The notes below the pieces were generated by a model that was not told the DNA's origin, did not search any database, and worked only from the letters and a program-made list of their open reading frames with translations. Both the position numbers and the translations under genes were made by a program. A DNA stretch of 64,000 nt from Enhydrobacter sp. GTDB lineage: Bacteria > Pseudomonadota > Alphaproteobacteria > Reyranellales > Reyranellaceae. Of this stretch, positions 51,280 through 59,918 are shown piece by piece. The DNA is taken from assembly GCA_026126105.1 (NCBI GenBank), contig JAHCJV010000011.1, positions 1-64,000 on the forward strand, given 5' to 3'. The stretch's first letter is position 1, and each line of letters opens with the position of its first letter.

Positions 51280-52596
51280 GTGGCGCCCAATCCGTTTCAT
51301 CTCGCGTGGTTCCTGCAAGGCTCGAGCGTACAAGCCTGGGCCGAGCCGTGGACCGGCCATATCGGCACGACGTGGGAAAAGCCCGAGCTGTTCCTCAACA
51401 TGGCGCGATCGCTCGAACGCGCCTGCTTCGATTACATCCTGATCGAGGACTCCTCCTACGTCGGCGAGAGCTTCGGCGGTTCGACCGAGATCTATCTCAA
51501 GAATGCCATCGCCGTGCCGCGCCAGGATCCGTCCGTGGTCACCGCGCTGATGACCCAGGTGACCAGCCGGATCGGCATCGTGCCGACATTCGGCACCTAC
51601 GCCTATCATCCGTATCTGCTGGCCCGACTCGTCGCCACGCTCGACCAGGTGTCGGGCGGACGCATCGGCTGGAACGCCGTGACCGGCAGCTCGGATTACG
51701 CGGCGATGAACTTCGGCATGCAGGGCATGCCCGAGCATGACACGCGCTACGACATGGCCGACGAGTACATGGAGGTCGTACGCAAATTGTGGGGTTCGTG
51801 GGAGCCGGACGCGATCATCGCCGACCGCAAGAGCGGTGTGCTTGTCGATCCTTCCAAGGTCCATGCGGTCAATTACCAGGGCAAGTATTTCAGCACGCGC
51901 GGCCCGTTGAATTCCGGCGTCGGACCGCAGGGCCAGCCGGTGATCGCCCAGGCTGGCGGCTCGCCCCGAGGCCGCAGATTCGCAGCTGCCCACGCCGAGA
52001 CGATCGTGGTCAATGCCAAGGGCATCGACGCGATGCGCGCCTACCGCGCGGACGTGCACAAGCACATGGTCGCCCAGGGCCGCGATCCCGGTACCTGCAA
52101 AATACTGTTCCTGATCAACCCGATCCTCGGCGAGACCATGGAAGAGGCACTGGAGCGCAAGAGAAAGCGCCAGTGCATGGCAAACGAGCAGGTGCATCTG
52201 CGGCTGGCGCATTTCGGCAAGGTGACCAACATCGACTTCGGCAAGTTCGATATCGACAAACCGCTGCCCGACCACGTCACGACCAACGGCCACCAGCTGA
52301 ACCTCGAGCAGTTCCGCGCCATGGCCAAGGGCCGGTCGATTCGCGAGACGATGGCGAGCTTCAACGCCGTCGATCTGTCGATCGATCTCTGCGGCACCTG
52401 CGACTCTGTCGCCGCACGCATGGGCGAGGTCATGGAAGAAGTTGGCGGCGACGGCTTCCTGTTCTCCATGCCCAACGTCAATCGCCGAACCCTTGCCGAG
52501 ATCGAGGACGGGTTGATCCCTGCCCTGCAGGATCGCGGGCTGGTGCGCAAAGCGTACGAGCACAAGCACTTTCGCGACAACCTGCTCGCCTACTGA
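51280..52596 (+). CDS. Flavin-dependent monooxygenase, NtaA/SnaA/DszA family
   Basis: A 438-residue luciferase-like FMNH2-dependent monooxygenase. ILIEDSSYVGESFGGSTEIYL, VTSRIGIVPTFGTYAYHPYLLARLVATLDQVSGGRIGWNAVTG, and HDTRYDMADEYMEVVRKLW match enzymes oxidising nitrilotriacetate, dibenzothiophene sulfone and related compounds. The GTG at 51280 is the chosen start because GGAG lies six bases upstream and MAPNPFHLAWF fits the family N-terminus. It needs a separate flavin reductase, which is not adjacent. A full ABC importer begins 11 bp downstream, so the imported compound is probably its substrate. Confidence 0.9.
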   Translation: MAPNPFHLAWFLQGSSVQAWAEPWTGHIGTTWEKPELFLNMARSLERACFDYILIEDSSYVGESFGGSTEIYLKNAIAVPRQDPSVVTALMTQVTSRIGIVPTFGTYAYHPYLLARLVATLDQVSGGRIGWNAVTGSSDYAAMNFGMQGMPEHDTRYDMADEYMEVVRKLWGSWEPDAIIADRKSGVLVDPSKVHAVNYQGKYFSTRGPLNSGVGPQGQPVIAQAGGSPRGRRFAAAHAETIVVNAKGIDAMRAYRADVHKHMVAQGRDPGTCKILFLINPILGETMEEALERKRKRQCMANEQVHLRLAHFGKVTNIDFGKFDIDKPLPDHVTTNGHQLNLEQFRAMAKGRSIRETMASFNAVDLSIDLCGTCDSVAARMGEVMEEVGGDGFLFSMPNVNRRTLAEIEDGLIPALQDRGLVRKAYEHKHFRDNLLAY

Positions 52597-52607
52597 CGGA
52601 GGACTTC

Positions 52608-53720
52608 ATGGCCAGATCCCGCTTCCCCTCGCCGCTCGGCCGTCGCGCGGCGCTCGGCATCCTCGGTGCTGGCCTGTCGGGCCCTTTCATCCGTCCGAGC
52701 CTCGCCCAGGCGGCATGGCCGGAACAGACGACCATCCCCGACAGCCTGAAGGGCACGGGCGAGGTGCGCATCGCGGGCTACGGCGGCACCATGCAGGAAG
52801 CCCAGCAGAAGGCCTATTACGACTCGTTCGAGAAGTTGAGCGGCATCAAGGTGCTCGCCTTCCCCGGCGCCAGCCCGACCAAGGTCAAGGCGATGGTCGA
52901 GACCGGCAACGTCGAATGGGACATGGCGCAGCTCAGTCGCGGTTCGATCATGAACCTGATGAAGACCGGCGACTATTTCGAGAAGATCGACTACTCGCTC
53001 GTCGACGACGGCGTCGGCAAGGAACACCGCTTCGAGTACGGTCTCGAGATGCTGGTCTGGGCCCAGGTACTGGCCTATCGGACTGACGCCTTCAAGGGCT
53101 CGGCACCGACGGGCTGGGCGGACTTCTGGGACACCAGGAAATTTCCCGGTGACCGTGCCATGTTCGGCACCTCGGGCGGCGGCTGGCCGGAGATGGAATT
53201 CGCCCTGATGGCGGCGGGCGTGCCGGCGGACAAGGTCTACCCGCTCGACGTCGACAAGGCGCTGGCGAGCTACACCAAGATCAAGAAGGACGTGGTCAAA
53301 TGGTGGGATACCGGCGCCGTGCCGATTCAGCTGCTGACCGACCGCGAGGTCACCATGACCACGGTCTGGAACGGTCGTATGGCCGCTTTGCAGGCGGCGG
53401 GCGTGCCGGCCGCGATCTCCTGGGAGCAGGGCCTGTCGAAGCGTGATGCCTGGGGCATTCCCAAAGGCGCCAAGAACAAGGCCAACGCCATGAAGTTCGC
53501 GGCGTTCTCCACCATGGCGATCCCGCAGGCGCGGATTGCCTTCGCCATCCCCTACGGCTCGGTCAATGGCGGGTCGAACGAATACATTCCGCCCGACCGC
53601 CTGGCCATGCTGCCGAGCGCGCCCGAGATCAAGAAGAAGCTTGTCAATTACAACTACGATTGGTGGATCGACAATCGCGAGGCGGTGATCCCGAAGTTCA
53701 ACAAGTGGCTGCTGAGCTAG
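52608..53720 (+). CDS. Polyamine-type ABC transporter substrate-binding protein
   Basis: A 370-residue exported binding protein of the PotD/family 1 type. The signal has twin Arg (GRRAALGILGAGLSGPF) and ends in SLAQA, suggesting Tat export. The mature part opens VRIAGYGGTMQEAQQKAYYDSFEKLSGIKV, with WDMAQLSRGSIMNLMK near 105. GGAGG lies five bases before the ATG. It is followed by ATPase and two permeases with overlapping ends, so the importer is complete. Given the monooxygenase upstream, the ligand may be an organic nitrogen or sulfur compound rather than spermidine. Confidence 0.92.
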   Translation: MARSRFPSPLGRRAALGILGAGLSGPFIRPSLAQAAWPEQTTIPDSLKGTGEVRIAGYGGTMQEAQQKAYYDSFEKLSGIKVLAFPGASPTKVKAMVETGNVEWDMAQLSRGSIMNLMKTGDYFEKIDYSLVDDGVGKEHRFEYGLEMLVWAQVLAYRTDAFKGSAPTGWADFWDTRKFPGDRAMFGTSGGGWPEMEFALMAAGVPADKVYPLDVDKALASYTKIKKDVVKWWDTGAVPIQLLTDREVTMTTVWNGRMAALQAAGVPAAISWEQGLSKRDAWGIPKGAKNKANAMKFAAFSTMAIPQARIAFAIPYGSVNGGSNEYIPPDRLAMLPSAPEIKKKLVNYNYDWWIDNREAVIPKFNKWLLS

Positions 53721-54796
53721 GCGCCTCGGTCGCGCTCCGCGACCTAGAGAAGAGCTACGACCGTGTTGCCGCGGTCGCAGGGGTATCGCTCGACATTCGA
53801 TCGGGCGAGTTCCTGACGCTGCTCGGGCCATCCGGGTCGGGCAAGACCACGACCTTGATGATGATCGCGGGCTTCGAGACGCCGACCGGGGGCGATATCG
53901 CGATCGATGGGACGTCGGTCGTCGGCATGCCGCCTTACCGTCGCAACATCGGCATGGTCTTCCAGAACTACGCGCTGTTTCCGCATCTGACGGTCGCGGA
54001 GAACATCGGCTTCCCGCTGAAGCAGCGCGGCGTCTCGAAGGAAGACCGCGCCAGATTGGTCGGCGAGGCGCTCGAACTGGTCCATCTGCCGGGGTACGGA
54101 GGGCGCTACCCGCGTCAGCTCTCGGGCGGGCAGCAGCAGAGGGTGGCCCTCGCCCGCGCCATCGTCTTCAAGCCACGGCTTCTGCTCATGGACGAGCCGC
54201 TCGGTGCACTCGACAAGCAGCTGCGCGAGAACCTGCAGCTCGAGATGCGCCGCCTGCATGCCGACCTCGGAATCACTTTCATCTACGTCACGCACGACCA
54301 GGAAGAAGCGCTCACCATGTCGGACCGCATCGCCGTCATGAACGACGGGCTGGTCGCGCAGGTCGGACGGCCGGAGGATCTATACGACCGGCCCAGCAAC
54401 CGCTTCGTCGCCTCGTTCATCGGCGAGTCGAACTTCCTGCCTGCGATCGTGCGCGCGCTTGAGGACAACGATGTCGTGGTAGCCGAGTGCCAGGGTGCGC
54501 TGATCCGCGCGGTCTGCCCCAGCCGGCCTGCCGCCGGCGACAAGGTCATGCTGACGACACGGCCGGAGCGCTTGCGCTTCACCGATGGGGCCTGGAACTC
54601 CAGCACGCCGCAGAATCGCCTGAGCGTCACCGTTACCGAGGCGGTCTTCGCCGGCGAACGCTGCCGCTACATGCTGCAGGCTGGTGACGGTACGGCCGTC
54701 GTGCTCAAGGAACCGTCGAGCGCCGCGATCCGTCGGCGCGCGGTGGGCGAGCAGGCCGAGATCGCCTGGTCGGTCGCGGACACGATCCTTGTCTGA
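53705..54796 (+). CDS. Polyamine-type ABC transporter ATP-binding protein (PotA-like)
   Basis: A 363-residue ATPase with Walker A GPSGSGKTT (about 40-48), Q-loop MVFQNYALFPHL, signature LSGGQQQRVALARAI and Walker B LLLMDEPLGALD; residues from about 245 form the TOBE domain. The GTG at 53705, inside the last codons of the binding-protein gene, is chosen because the protein from there has normal family length; an ATG 15 codons earlier would overlap more. Its stop overlaps the first permease start. It powers the importer of this locus. Confidence 0.92.
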   Translation: MAAELGASVALRDLEKSYDRVAAVAGVSLDIRSGEFLTLLGPSGSGKTTTLMMIAGFETPTGGDIAIDGTSVVGMPPYRRNIGMVFQNYALFPHLTVAENIGFPLKQRGVSKEDRARLVGEALELVHLPGYGGRYPRQLSGGQQQRVALARAIVFKPRLLLMDEPLGALDKQLRENLQLEMRRLHADLGITFIYVTHDQEEALTMSDRIAVMNDGLVAQVGRPEDLYDRPSNRFVASFIGESNFLPAIVRALEDNDVVVAECQGALIRAVCPSRPAAGDKVMLTTRPERLRFTDGAWNSSTPQNRLSVTVTEAVFAGERCRYMLQAGDGTAVVLKEPSSAAIRRRAVGEQAEIAWSVADTILV

Positions 54797-55682
54797 GGCG
54801 ATCGCTCGCCCCCTTTCATTGGCTGGCGCGCGGCCGGTTGGGGCGCCGCTCGCCTGGAAGCACATGGTGCCTTTGCTCCTCGCCGCGCCGCTTGTCCTCT
54901 ACATGTTGGCCTTCTACGCGCTGCCGGTGCTGGCGATGTTGATGCGCAGCATCTCCGATCCGACGTGGTCCCTCACGCACTACAAGGACCTCGCCGGCGA
55001 CCCGGTCTTCATCAAGGTGTTCTGGAATACGCTCGAGACGTCGTTCATCGTCACCGTTTCCACCCTGCTGCTGGGATATCCGGTGGCGCTCGCCTTGGTG
55101 CGCGCGCCGAAATGGGCGCCGCTGATCCTGATCCTGATCCTGCTGCCTTTCTGGACGAGCGTTCTCGTGCGCAGCTACGCCTGGATGGTGCTGATGGGCC
55201 GGCACGGGCTGATAAACGAGGCGCTGCTTGCAGCCGGCCTGCTCGAGCGGCCGTTGCGCCTGCTCAACACGCCGCTCGCGACGCAGATCGCGATGACACA
55301 TATCCTGCTGCCCTACATGATCCTGCCGATCGCCAACGCGCTGCGCCAGATCGATCCCTCGCTGGCGCGTGCGGCGTCGGGGCTCGGCGCCACCCCGTTC
55401 GCTTCGTTCCGGCAAGTGACCTTGCCGCTCTCGATGCCCGGAGTCGCCGCCGGCGTGCTGCTGGTCTTCGTGCTGGCGCTCGGCTTCTACATCACCCCGG
55501 CGATGGTCGGCGGGCCGCGCGAGATCACGCTGTCGATGCTGATTTCGCAGCAGGTCGAGGAGCTCAACTGGGCTTATGCCGCCACCCTGTCGGCGGTCCT
55601 GCTGGCGACGGCACTCGGCATCATCGCATTGTTCTATCGACTTCCCGGCATCGGCAACGCCTTCACGACGAGCGGACGATGA
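54789..55682 (+). CDS. Polyamine-type ABC transporter permease (PotB-like)
   Basis: A membrane protein of about 297 residues with six segments; the EAA loop reads RAASGLGATPFASFRQVTLPLSMPGV. Its start is uncertain: TTG at 54789 overlaps the ATPase stop and gives a normal N-terminal tail, whereas the first ATG (54864) starts directly at the first membrane segment. The stop overlaps the second permease start (ATGA). It forms one half of the channel. Confidence 0.9.
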   Translation: MSEAIARPLSLAGARPVGAPLAWKHMVPLLLAAPLVLYMLAFYALPVLAMLMRSISDPTWSLTHYKDLAGDPVFIKVFWNTLETSFIVTVSTLLLGYPVALALVRAPKWAPLILILILLPFWTSVLVRSYAWMVLMGRHGLINEALLAAGLLERPLRLLNTPLATQIAMTHILLPYMILPIANALRQIDPSLARAASGLGATPFASFRQVTLPLSMPGVAAGVLLVFVLALGFYITPAMVGGPREITLSMLISQQVEELNWAYAATLSAVLLATALGIIALFYRLPGIGNAFTTSGR

Positions 55683-56485
55683 TCGGCCGGGTACTGCCGA
55701 CCACGGTCGTCGCTCTGATCCTGCTGTTCCTTGCCCTCCCGATCGTCGTCGTGATGGTCGTGTCATTCTCGTCGGCGACCTACCTCACATTCCCGCCGCC
55801 GGCCTTCAGCCTGAAATGGTACGAGGCGTACTTCGGCAATGCCGACTGGCTGCGCCCGACCTGGCTGAGCCTGTGGGTCGCGGCGGCGGTGGTAGTTCTG
55901 TCGACCGTGCTCGGCACCCTTGCGGCACTCGGCATCGCCAGGCTGCCGCGCGCGTTGCGCATCATCGCCACAGGCCTGATCCTGTCGCCGCTGATCGTGC
56001 CGGTGATCGTCGTCGCGATCGGCATCTATTACGCCTTCTCACGCTACGGGCTCGTGGGCTCGCCGTTCGGCCTGGTGCTCGCGCACACCTGTCTCGCCGT
56101 GCCGTTCGTGGTGACCAGCGTCAGCGCAAGCCTCGCCGGCATTGACCCCCGGCTGGAGCAGGCCGCGTTGAGCCTCGGCGCGACGCCGATGGGCACCTTC
56201 AATCAGGTCACCTTGCCGTTGATTCGGCCCGGCGTGCTGGTCGGCGCCTTGTTCGCGTTCATCACCTCGTTCGACGAGCTGGTGGTGGCGCTCTTTCTGT
56301 CCGGTTCGAGAGCAATCACCCTGCCGCGCCGAATGTGGGACGACCTGCGTTTCCAGATCGACCCTACCATTGCTGCAGTCTCCACGCTGACCATCGTGCT
56401 GACGGTCATCCTGATGGCCTGCGCCCACTACCTCCGCAAGCGCGCCGAGCAGACACGGATGTCTACTTCTTCGGTAGCGCCTTGA
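55679..56485 (+). CDS. Polyamine-type ABC transporter permease (PotC-like)
   Basis: A 268-residue membrane protein with six segments and EAA loop QAALSLGATPMGTFNQVTLPLIRPGV. The late segment SFDELVVALFLSG is the PotC hallmark. Its ATG overlaps the PotB-like stop by four bases. It completes the importer that begins at 52608. The 3' end overlaps the convergent peroxiredoxin gene by 23 bp, with no room for an intergenic terminator. Confidence 0.93.
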   Translation: MIGRVLPTTVVALILLFLALPIVVVMVVSFSSATYLTFPPPAFSLKWYEAYFGNADWLRPTWLSLWVAAAVVVLSTVLGTLAALGIARLPRALRIIATGLILSPLIVPVIVVAIGIYYAFSRYGLVGSPFGLVLAHTCLAVPFVVTSVSASLAGIDPRLEQAALSLGATPMGTFNQVTLPLIRPGVLVGALFAFITSFDELVVALFLSGSRAITLPRRMWDDLRFQIDPTIAAVSTLTIVLTVILMACAHYLRKRAEQTRMSTSSVAP

Positions 56486-56999
56486 CCGCCGCCAGCGTGT
56501 TCTCGACATGCTTGTCGGGATTGCGGTCGGAATAGGCGTAGGCGATCTTCCCGTCCGCGCCGATCACATAGGATATCCGGTCGGCGATGCCCATGCTGCC
56601 GACCCTGATCAGCGCCGCATCGTAGGCCTTGATCACCTTGAGGTCGGGATCGGCGGCAACCGGAAACTTCGACGAGCAGGCCTGCGTCGAAAATTTGTGA
56701 AGCGTGTCGAGATTGTCCGACGACATGCCGATCAATGTGGCGCCGGCTGCGGTGAAGCTCGCAGCCGCTTCAGCGAAATCGTGCGCCTCCGCGGTGCAGC
56801 CCGAGGTGAAGGCCTTGGGAAAGAAGTAGAGCACCACCGGCCCCTTCTTCAGGGCCGCGGCCAGCGAGAACGAGAACTCCTGCCCGCCGAGCGTTGCGGC
56901 CGCGGTGAAGTCCGGTGCCGCATCGCCCGGCTTCAAGGCAGCGAAGGCGGACGTGGCGAGCAGGTTGAGGGCCAGGACCAGGGACGCGACGCGATTCAT
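56463..56999 (-). CDS. Exported peroxiredoxin, PrxQ/BCP type
   Basis: A 178-residue thiol peroxidase. The peroxidatic Cys is C68 in PKAFTSGCTAEA, the P-x-x-x-T-x-x-C motif. The usual PrxQ resolving Cys five residues later is replaced by His, but C108 (STQACSS) could take that role. The N-terminus [20 protein letters not shown] is a clear signal peptide, so the enzyme is periplasmic, unlike most PrxQ proteins. It overlaps the Old Yellow Enzyme stop by four bases and is probably co-transcribed with it. Confidence 0.9.
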   Translation of the reverse strand: MNRVASLVLALNLLATSAFAALKPGDAAPDFTAAATLGGQEFSFSLAAALKKGPVVLYFFPKAFTSGCTAEAHDFAEAAASFTAAGATLIGMSSDNLDTLHKFSTQACSSKFPVAADPDLKVIKAYDAALIRVGSMGIADRISYVIGADGKIAYAYSDRNPDKHVENTLAAVKALPKK

Positions 57000-58153
57000 T
57001 GGGCATTCATTCCCTTCATGTAGGTCGACGGCACGACGCTCTTCACCGACTGCGCGCGCTTGGCGAGCCAATAGGCCTGCGGCGGCGGGACCGAGCCGAA
57101 CTGGCGGTCGACGCCGAGCTTCTGCGCAGCGTCCATCGGCCAATTGGGATTGTAGAGAAGCTCGCGCGCGAGGGCGATCAGGTCGGCGCGCCCCTCCTGC
57201 AGGATCTGCTCGGCCTGGTCCGCGTGCACGATCAGCCCGACCGCCATGCTCAGAATGTCGGCGTCCTTTCTCAGACGCTCGGCATAGGGAACCTGATAGC
57301 CGTAGGTTACCGGTCCCGCGCTCACCACCGGCGAGCCGCGCATGCCGCCCGAGCTGCAATCGATGACGTCGATGCCCTTGGGCTTGACGATCTTGGCCAG
57401 CGCGACGCTCTGGTCAGGACCCCAGCCCGAATCGTCCTCGACCGACAGGCGCAGGAACAGCGGCTTCGACGCCGGCCAGTGCGCCCGCACGCTCTCGACC
57501 ACCTCGATGCAGAAGCGCATCCGGTTCAGCTCGCTGCCGCCGTACTCGTCGTTGCGCACGTTGGAGAACGGCGAGAGGAACTGGTGAATCAGGTAGCCAT
57601 GCGCGCCATGGATATCGAGCACGTCGAAACCGGCTTCGTGCGCACGGCGCGCGGCTTGCCCCCAGCGCTCGATCACCTGCGGGATCTCCTCCCGCGTGAG
57701 CGCGCGCGGCGTCGGGTCGCTCGCCGGCGAATTGATGCCGCTCGACGAGACCAGCTCCCAGCCTTCCCAGTCCCAGACTCCGGGCGAGTTCGTGAGCGGC
57801 GCCCCGCCCTCCCAGGGCCGGAAACGCCGCGCCTTGCGGCCCGAATGTCCGAGCTGAATGCCTGGCACGGAACCTTGCTGGCGGATGAAGTCGACGCAGC
57901 GCTTGAGGCCGGGAATGTGCGCATCGTCCCAGATGCCGAGATCGCCGACCGTGCCGCAGCCGCGCCGCTCGACCTTGGTCGATTCCATGATCACCAGCCC
58001 TGCCCCGCCTGCCGCGTAGCGGCCTGCATTCATCAAGTGCCAATCGGTCGCGAAGCCCTTCTCGGCGGCATATTGGTGCATCGGCGCCACGACGACTCGA
58101 TTCTTCAAGGTCACGTCGCGAATCTGGATCGGTTCAAACAGCAATGGCGCCAT
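56996..58153 (-). CDS. NADH:flavin oxidoreductase, Old Yellow Enzyme (YqjM-like)
   Basis: A 385-residue FMN TIM-barrel enzyme. Landmarks are [11 protein letters not shown] (about 95-105), the substrate-binding [17 protein letters not shown] near 180, and RNDEYGGS. The residue equivalent to the redox-tuning Cys26 of YqjM is His26 here (APMHQYA), a departure from that class. The enzyme reduces activated C=C bonds of enals, enones or nitro compounds. AGAGGA lies seven bases before the ATG at 58153. It is head to head with the CoA-binding gene, only 13 bp apart, and followed by the peroxiredoxin. Confidence 0.92.
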   Translation of the reverse strand: MAPLLFEPIQIRDVTLKNRVVVAPMHQYAAEKGFATDWHLMNAGRYAAGGAGLVIMESTKVERRGCGTVGDLGIWDDAHIPGLKRCVDFIRQQGSVPGIQLGHSGRKARRFRPWEGGAPLTNSPGVWDWEGWELVSSSGINSPASDPTPRALTREEIPQVIERWGQAARRAHEAGFDVLDIHGAHGYLIHQFLSPFSNVRNDEYGGSELNRMRFCIEVVESVRAHWPASKPLFLRLSVEDDSGWGPDQSVALAKIVKPKGIDVIDCSSGGMRGSPVVSAGPVTYGYQVPYAERLRKDADILSMAVGLIVHADQAEQILQEGRADLIALARELLYNPNWPMDAAQKLGVDRQFGSVPPPQAYWLAKRAQSVKSVVPSTYMKGMNAQ

Positions 58154-58154
58154 G

Positions 58155-58160
58155 TATAAT
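58155..58160 (+). promoter_or_regulatory. Consensus -10 TATAAT adjoining a start codon
   Basis: A perfect TATAAT lies six bases before the ATG at 58167, placing the transcription start at the ATG itself. The same bases, read on the other strand, form the spacer between ribosome site and ATG of the divergent Old Yellow Enzyme gene. The -35 region is weak (GTTCAA at the proper distance). Confidence 0.65.
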
Positions 58161-58166
58161 CCTCTC

Positions 58167-58667
58167 ATGTCCGCAGCCAGCCCCGCCATCGTGCATGACC
58201 GTTACGACGATCTATACCTGCGTCGCATCCTGCGCGAGACCAAGACCATTGCCATGGTTGGCGCCTCGGCCAACTGGAATCGTCCTTCGTATTTCGCCAT
58301 GAAGTACCTGTTGGACCGCGGATACAAGGTCATCCCCGTCAATCCTGTCGCCGCCGGCCAGGAAATCCTCGGCCAGAAGGTCTACGGGTCGCTCGCCGAC
58401 CTGCCGCAGAAGGTCGACATGGTCGACATTTTCCGCAATTCCGAGGCGGCCGGCCCGATAACCGATGAGGCAATCGAGCACGGCGCCAAGGTGGTGTGGA
58501 TGCAGCTCGGCGTGGTCAACGATGCCGCCGCGAAGCGCGCCGAGGATGCCGGCTTGAAGGTCGTGATGAACCGCTGCCCCAAAATCGAGCACTCCCGCCT
58601 CGCCGGCACCATCGAATGGCACGGCATCGCCAGCGGCGTCATCTCGAGCCGCAAGCGCGCTCTATAA
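58167..58667 (+). CDS. CoA-binding domain protein (YccU family)
   Basis: A 166-residue Rossmann-like protein. [33 protein letters not shown] (about residues 30-62) is the CoA-binding signature, followed by VDMVDIFRN and [21 protein letters not shown]. The family is small, cytoplasmic and of unsettled role, possibly CoA or acyl-CoA sensing. The ATG at 58167 is preferred over one five codons earlier because a TATAAT box ends six bases before it; there is no Shine-Dalgarno sequence, so the message is probably leaderless. Confidence 0.9.
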   Translation: MSAASPAIVHDRYDDLYLRRILRETKTIAMVGASANWNRPSYFAMKYLLDRGYKVIPVNPVAAGQEILGQKVYGSLADLPQKVDMVDIFRNSEAAGPITDEAIEHGAKVVWMQLGVVNDAAAKRAEDAGLKVVMNRCPKIEHSRLAGTIEWHGIASGVISSRKRAL

Positions 58668-58675
58668 CCTCCCGC

Positions 58676-58785
58676 CGTCATCCCGACCGGAGCAACGCGT
58701 AGCGGCGCGTAGTGGAGGGATCTCCTCGTGAGGCCGACGATGAACAGCCCCTCCGACTTCGCTTCGCTCCGCTCGGGGTGATGCG
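58676..58785. repeat. Imperfect inverted-repeat intergenic element
   Basis: The outer ends TCATCCCGACCGGAGC (58678-58693) and the complement of 58766-58781 match at 14 of 16 positions. Between them lies GGAGGGATCTCC, typical of short CATCCCGA-type intergenic repeats in alphaproteobacterial genomes. It differs in sequence from the GCTGGGA family. The rest of 58668-58913 holds no recognisable gene. Confidence 0.6.
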
Positions 58786-58913
58786 AAATGGAAGTCTTGA
58801 CACTCGGCTGATGGACCACGCCGTCAACGATCTCCGGCAGATCGACGAGAAGTTTCGAGCGAGACAGCGGCCATGAGGCAACTATACCATGCGGCGAAAG
58901 GGGGAATTTGCGC

Positions 58914-59918
58914 ATGAAGTTCGGCATCTTCGACCACATGGATCGAGCCGGTGGCAATCTGCATCGGCAATTCGAGGACCGGCTGAAGCTGATCGAGCTT
59001 TATGAGCAGAGCGGCTTCCACGCCTATCACCTGGCCGAGCATCACGCGACGCCACTCGGCATGGCACCATCACCCAGCGTGTTTCTCGCCGCCGTTGCGC
59101 AGCGCACAAAGACGCTCCGCTTCGGCCCGCTGGTCTACACGGTGAACCTCTATCATCCGCTGCGCCTGATCGACGAAATCTGCATGCTGGACCAGATGAG
59201 CGGCGGCCGGCTCGAGCTCGGCGTCGGTCGGGGCATTTCCCCTTATGAGGTCGGTTACTACGGGGTCGACCCGGCGACCGGACCGGAGCGTTTCGCCGAG
59301 GCGTTCGAGGTCATCCTGAAAGGTCTGACGCACGAGCGCCTCGACCACGACGGAAAGTATTTCACCTTCCGGGACGTGCCAATGGAGATGACGCCGGTGC
59401 AACGGCCGCACCCGCCGCTCTGGTACGGCGCCAACTCTCTCGAGAGCGCCGACCGACTCGCGAGCCAAGGTTGCAACACCGTCGTCGGCATGAAAGCCGC
59501 GGGCGTCGGACAGTTCGCGGCGCGCTACCGCGCCGCCTGGAGGGCGCTGGGCAAGAACGAGGCGGACATGCCGCTGATCGGGCTCAGCCGCCATGTCGTG
59601 GTCGGCGATACCGACAAGGAAGCCCAGAGCGCGGCCAAGCGCGCCTTCGCGCTGTGGTACGACGCACTCATCCATCTATGGCGTGCCCATGGCGTCGGTT
59701 TGCCGCGCCAGATGATCCCCGCCGAATTCGAGCCCGCAATGGAGGGCGGCTACATCGTCGCCGGATCGCCTTCGACCGTGCGCGAGCGGCTGAAGCGCGA
59801 CAATGACATCGCCGGAATCAACTATTGCCTCTGCAGGCTGGCGTTCGGCGATTTGTCCTTCGAGGAGTCGAAGCGCTCGGTGGAGCTGTTCTCGAAGGAA
59901 GTAATGCCCGCGCTCTGA
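58914..59918 (+). CDS. LLM-class flavin-dependent oxidoreductase
   Basis: A 334-residue luciferase-like TIM-barrel oxidoreductase. MKFGIFDHMDRAGGNLHRQFEDRLKLIE opens the fold, followed by RFGPLVYTVNLYHPLRLIDEICMLDQMSGGRLELGVGRGIS near 72-115, the standard LLM signature. It would use FMNH2 or F420 to oxidise a small substrate. GGGGG lies nine bases before the ATG at 58914. It is a single gene; its final 97 bp overlap the convergent DUF5131 gene. Confidence 0.9.
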   Translation: MKFGIFDHMDRAGGNLHRQFEDRLKLIELYEQSGFHAYHLAEHHATPLGMAPSPSVFLAAVAQRTKTLRFGPLVYTVNLYHPLRLIDEICMLDQMSGGRLELGVGRGISPYEVGYYGVDPATGPERFAEAFEVILKGLTHERLDHDGKYFTFRDVPMEMTPVQRPHPPLWYGANSLESADRLASQGCNTVVGMKAAGVGQFAARYRAAWRALGKNEADMPLIGLSRHVVVGDTDKEAQSAAKRAFALWYDALIHLWRAHGVGLPRQMIPAEFEPAMEGGYIVAGSPSTVRERLKRDNDIAGINYCLCRLAFGDLSFEESKRSVELFSKEVMPAL

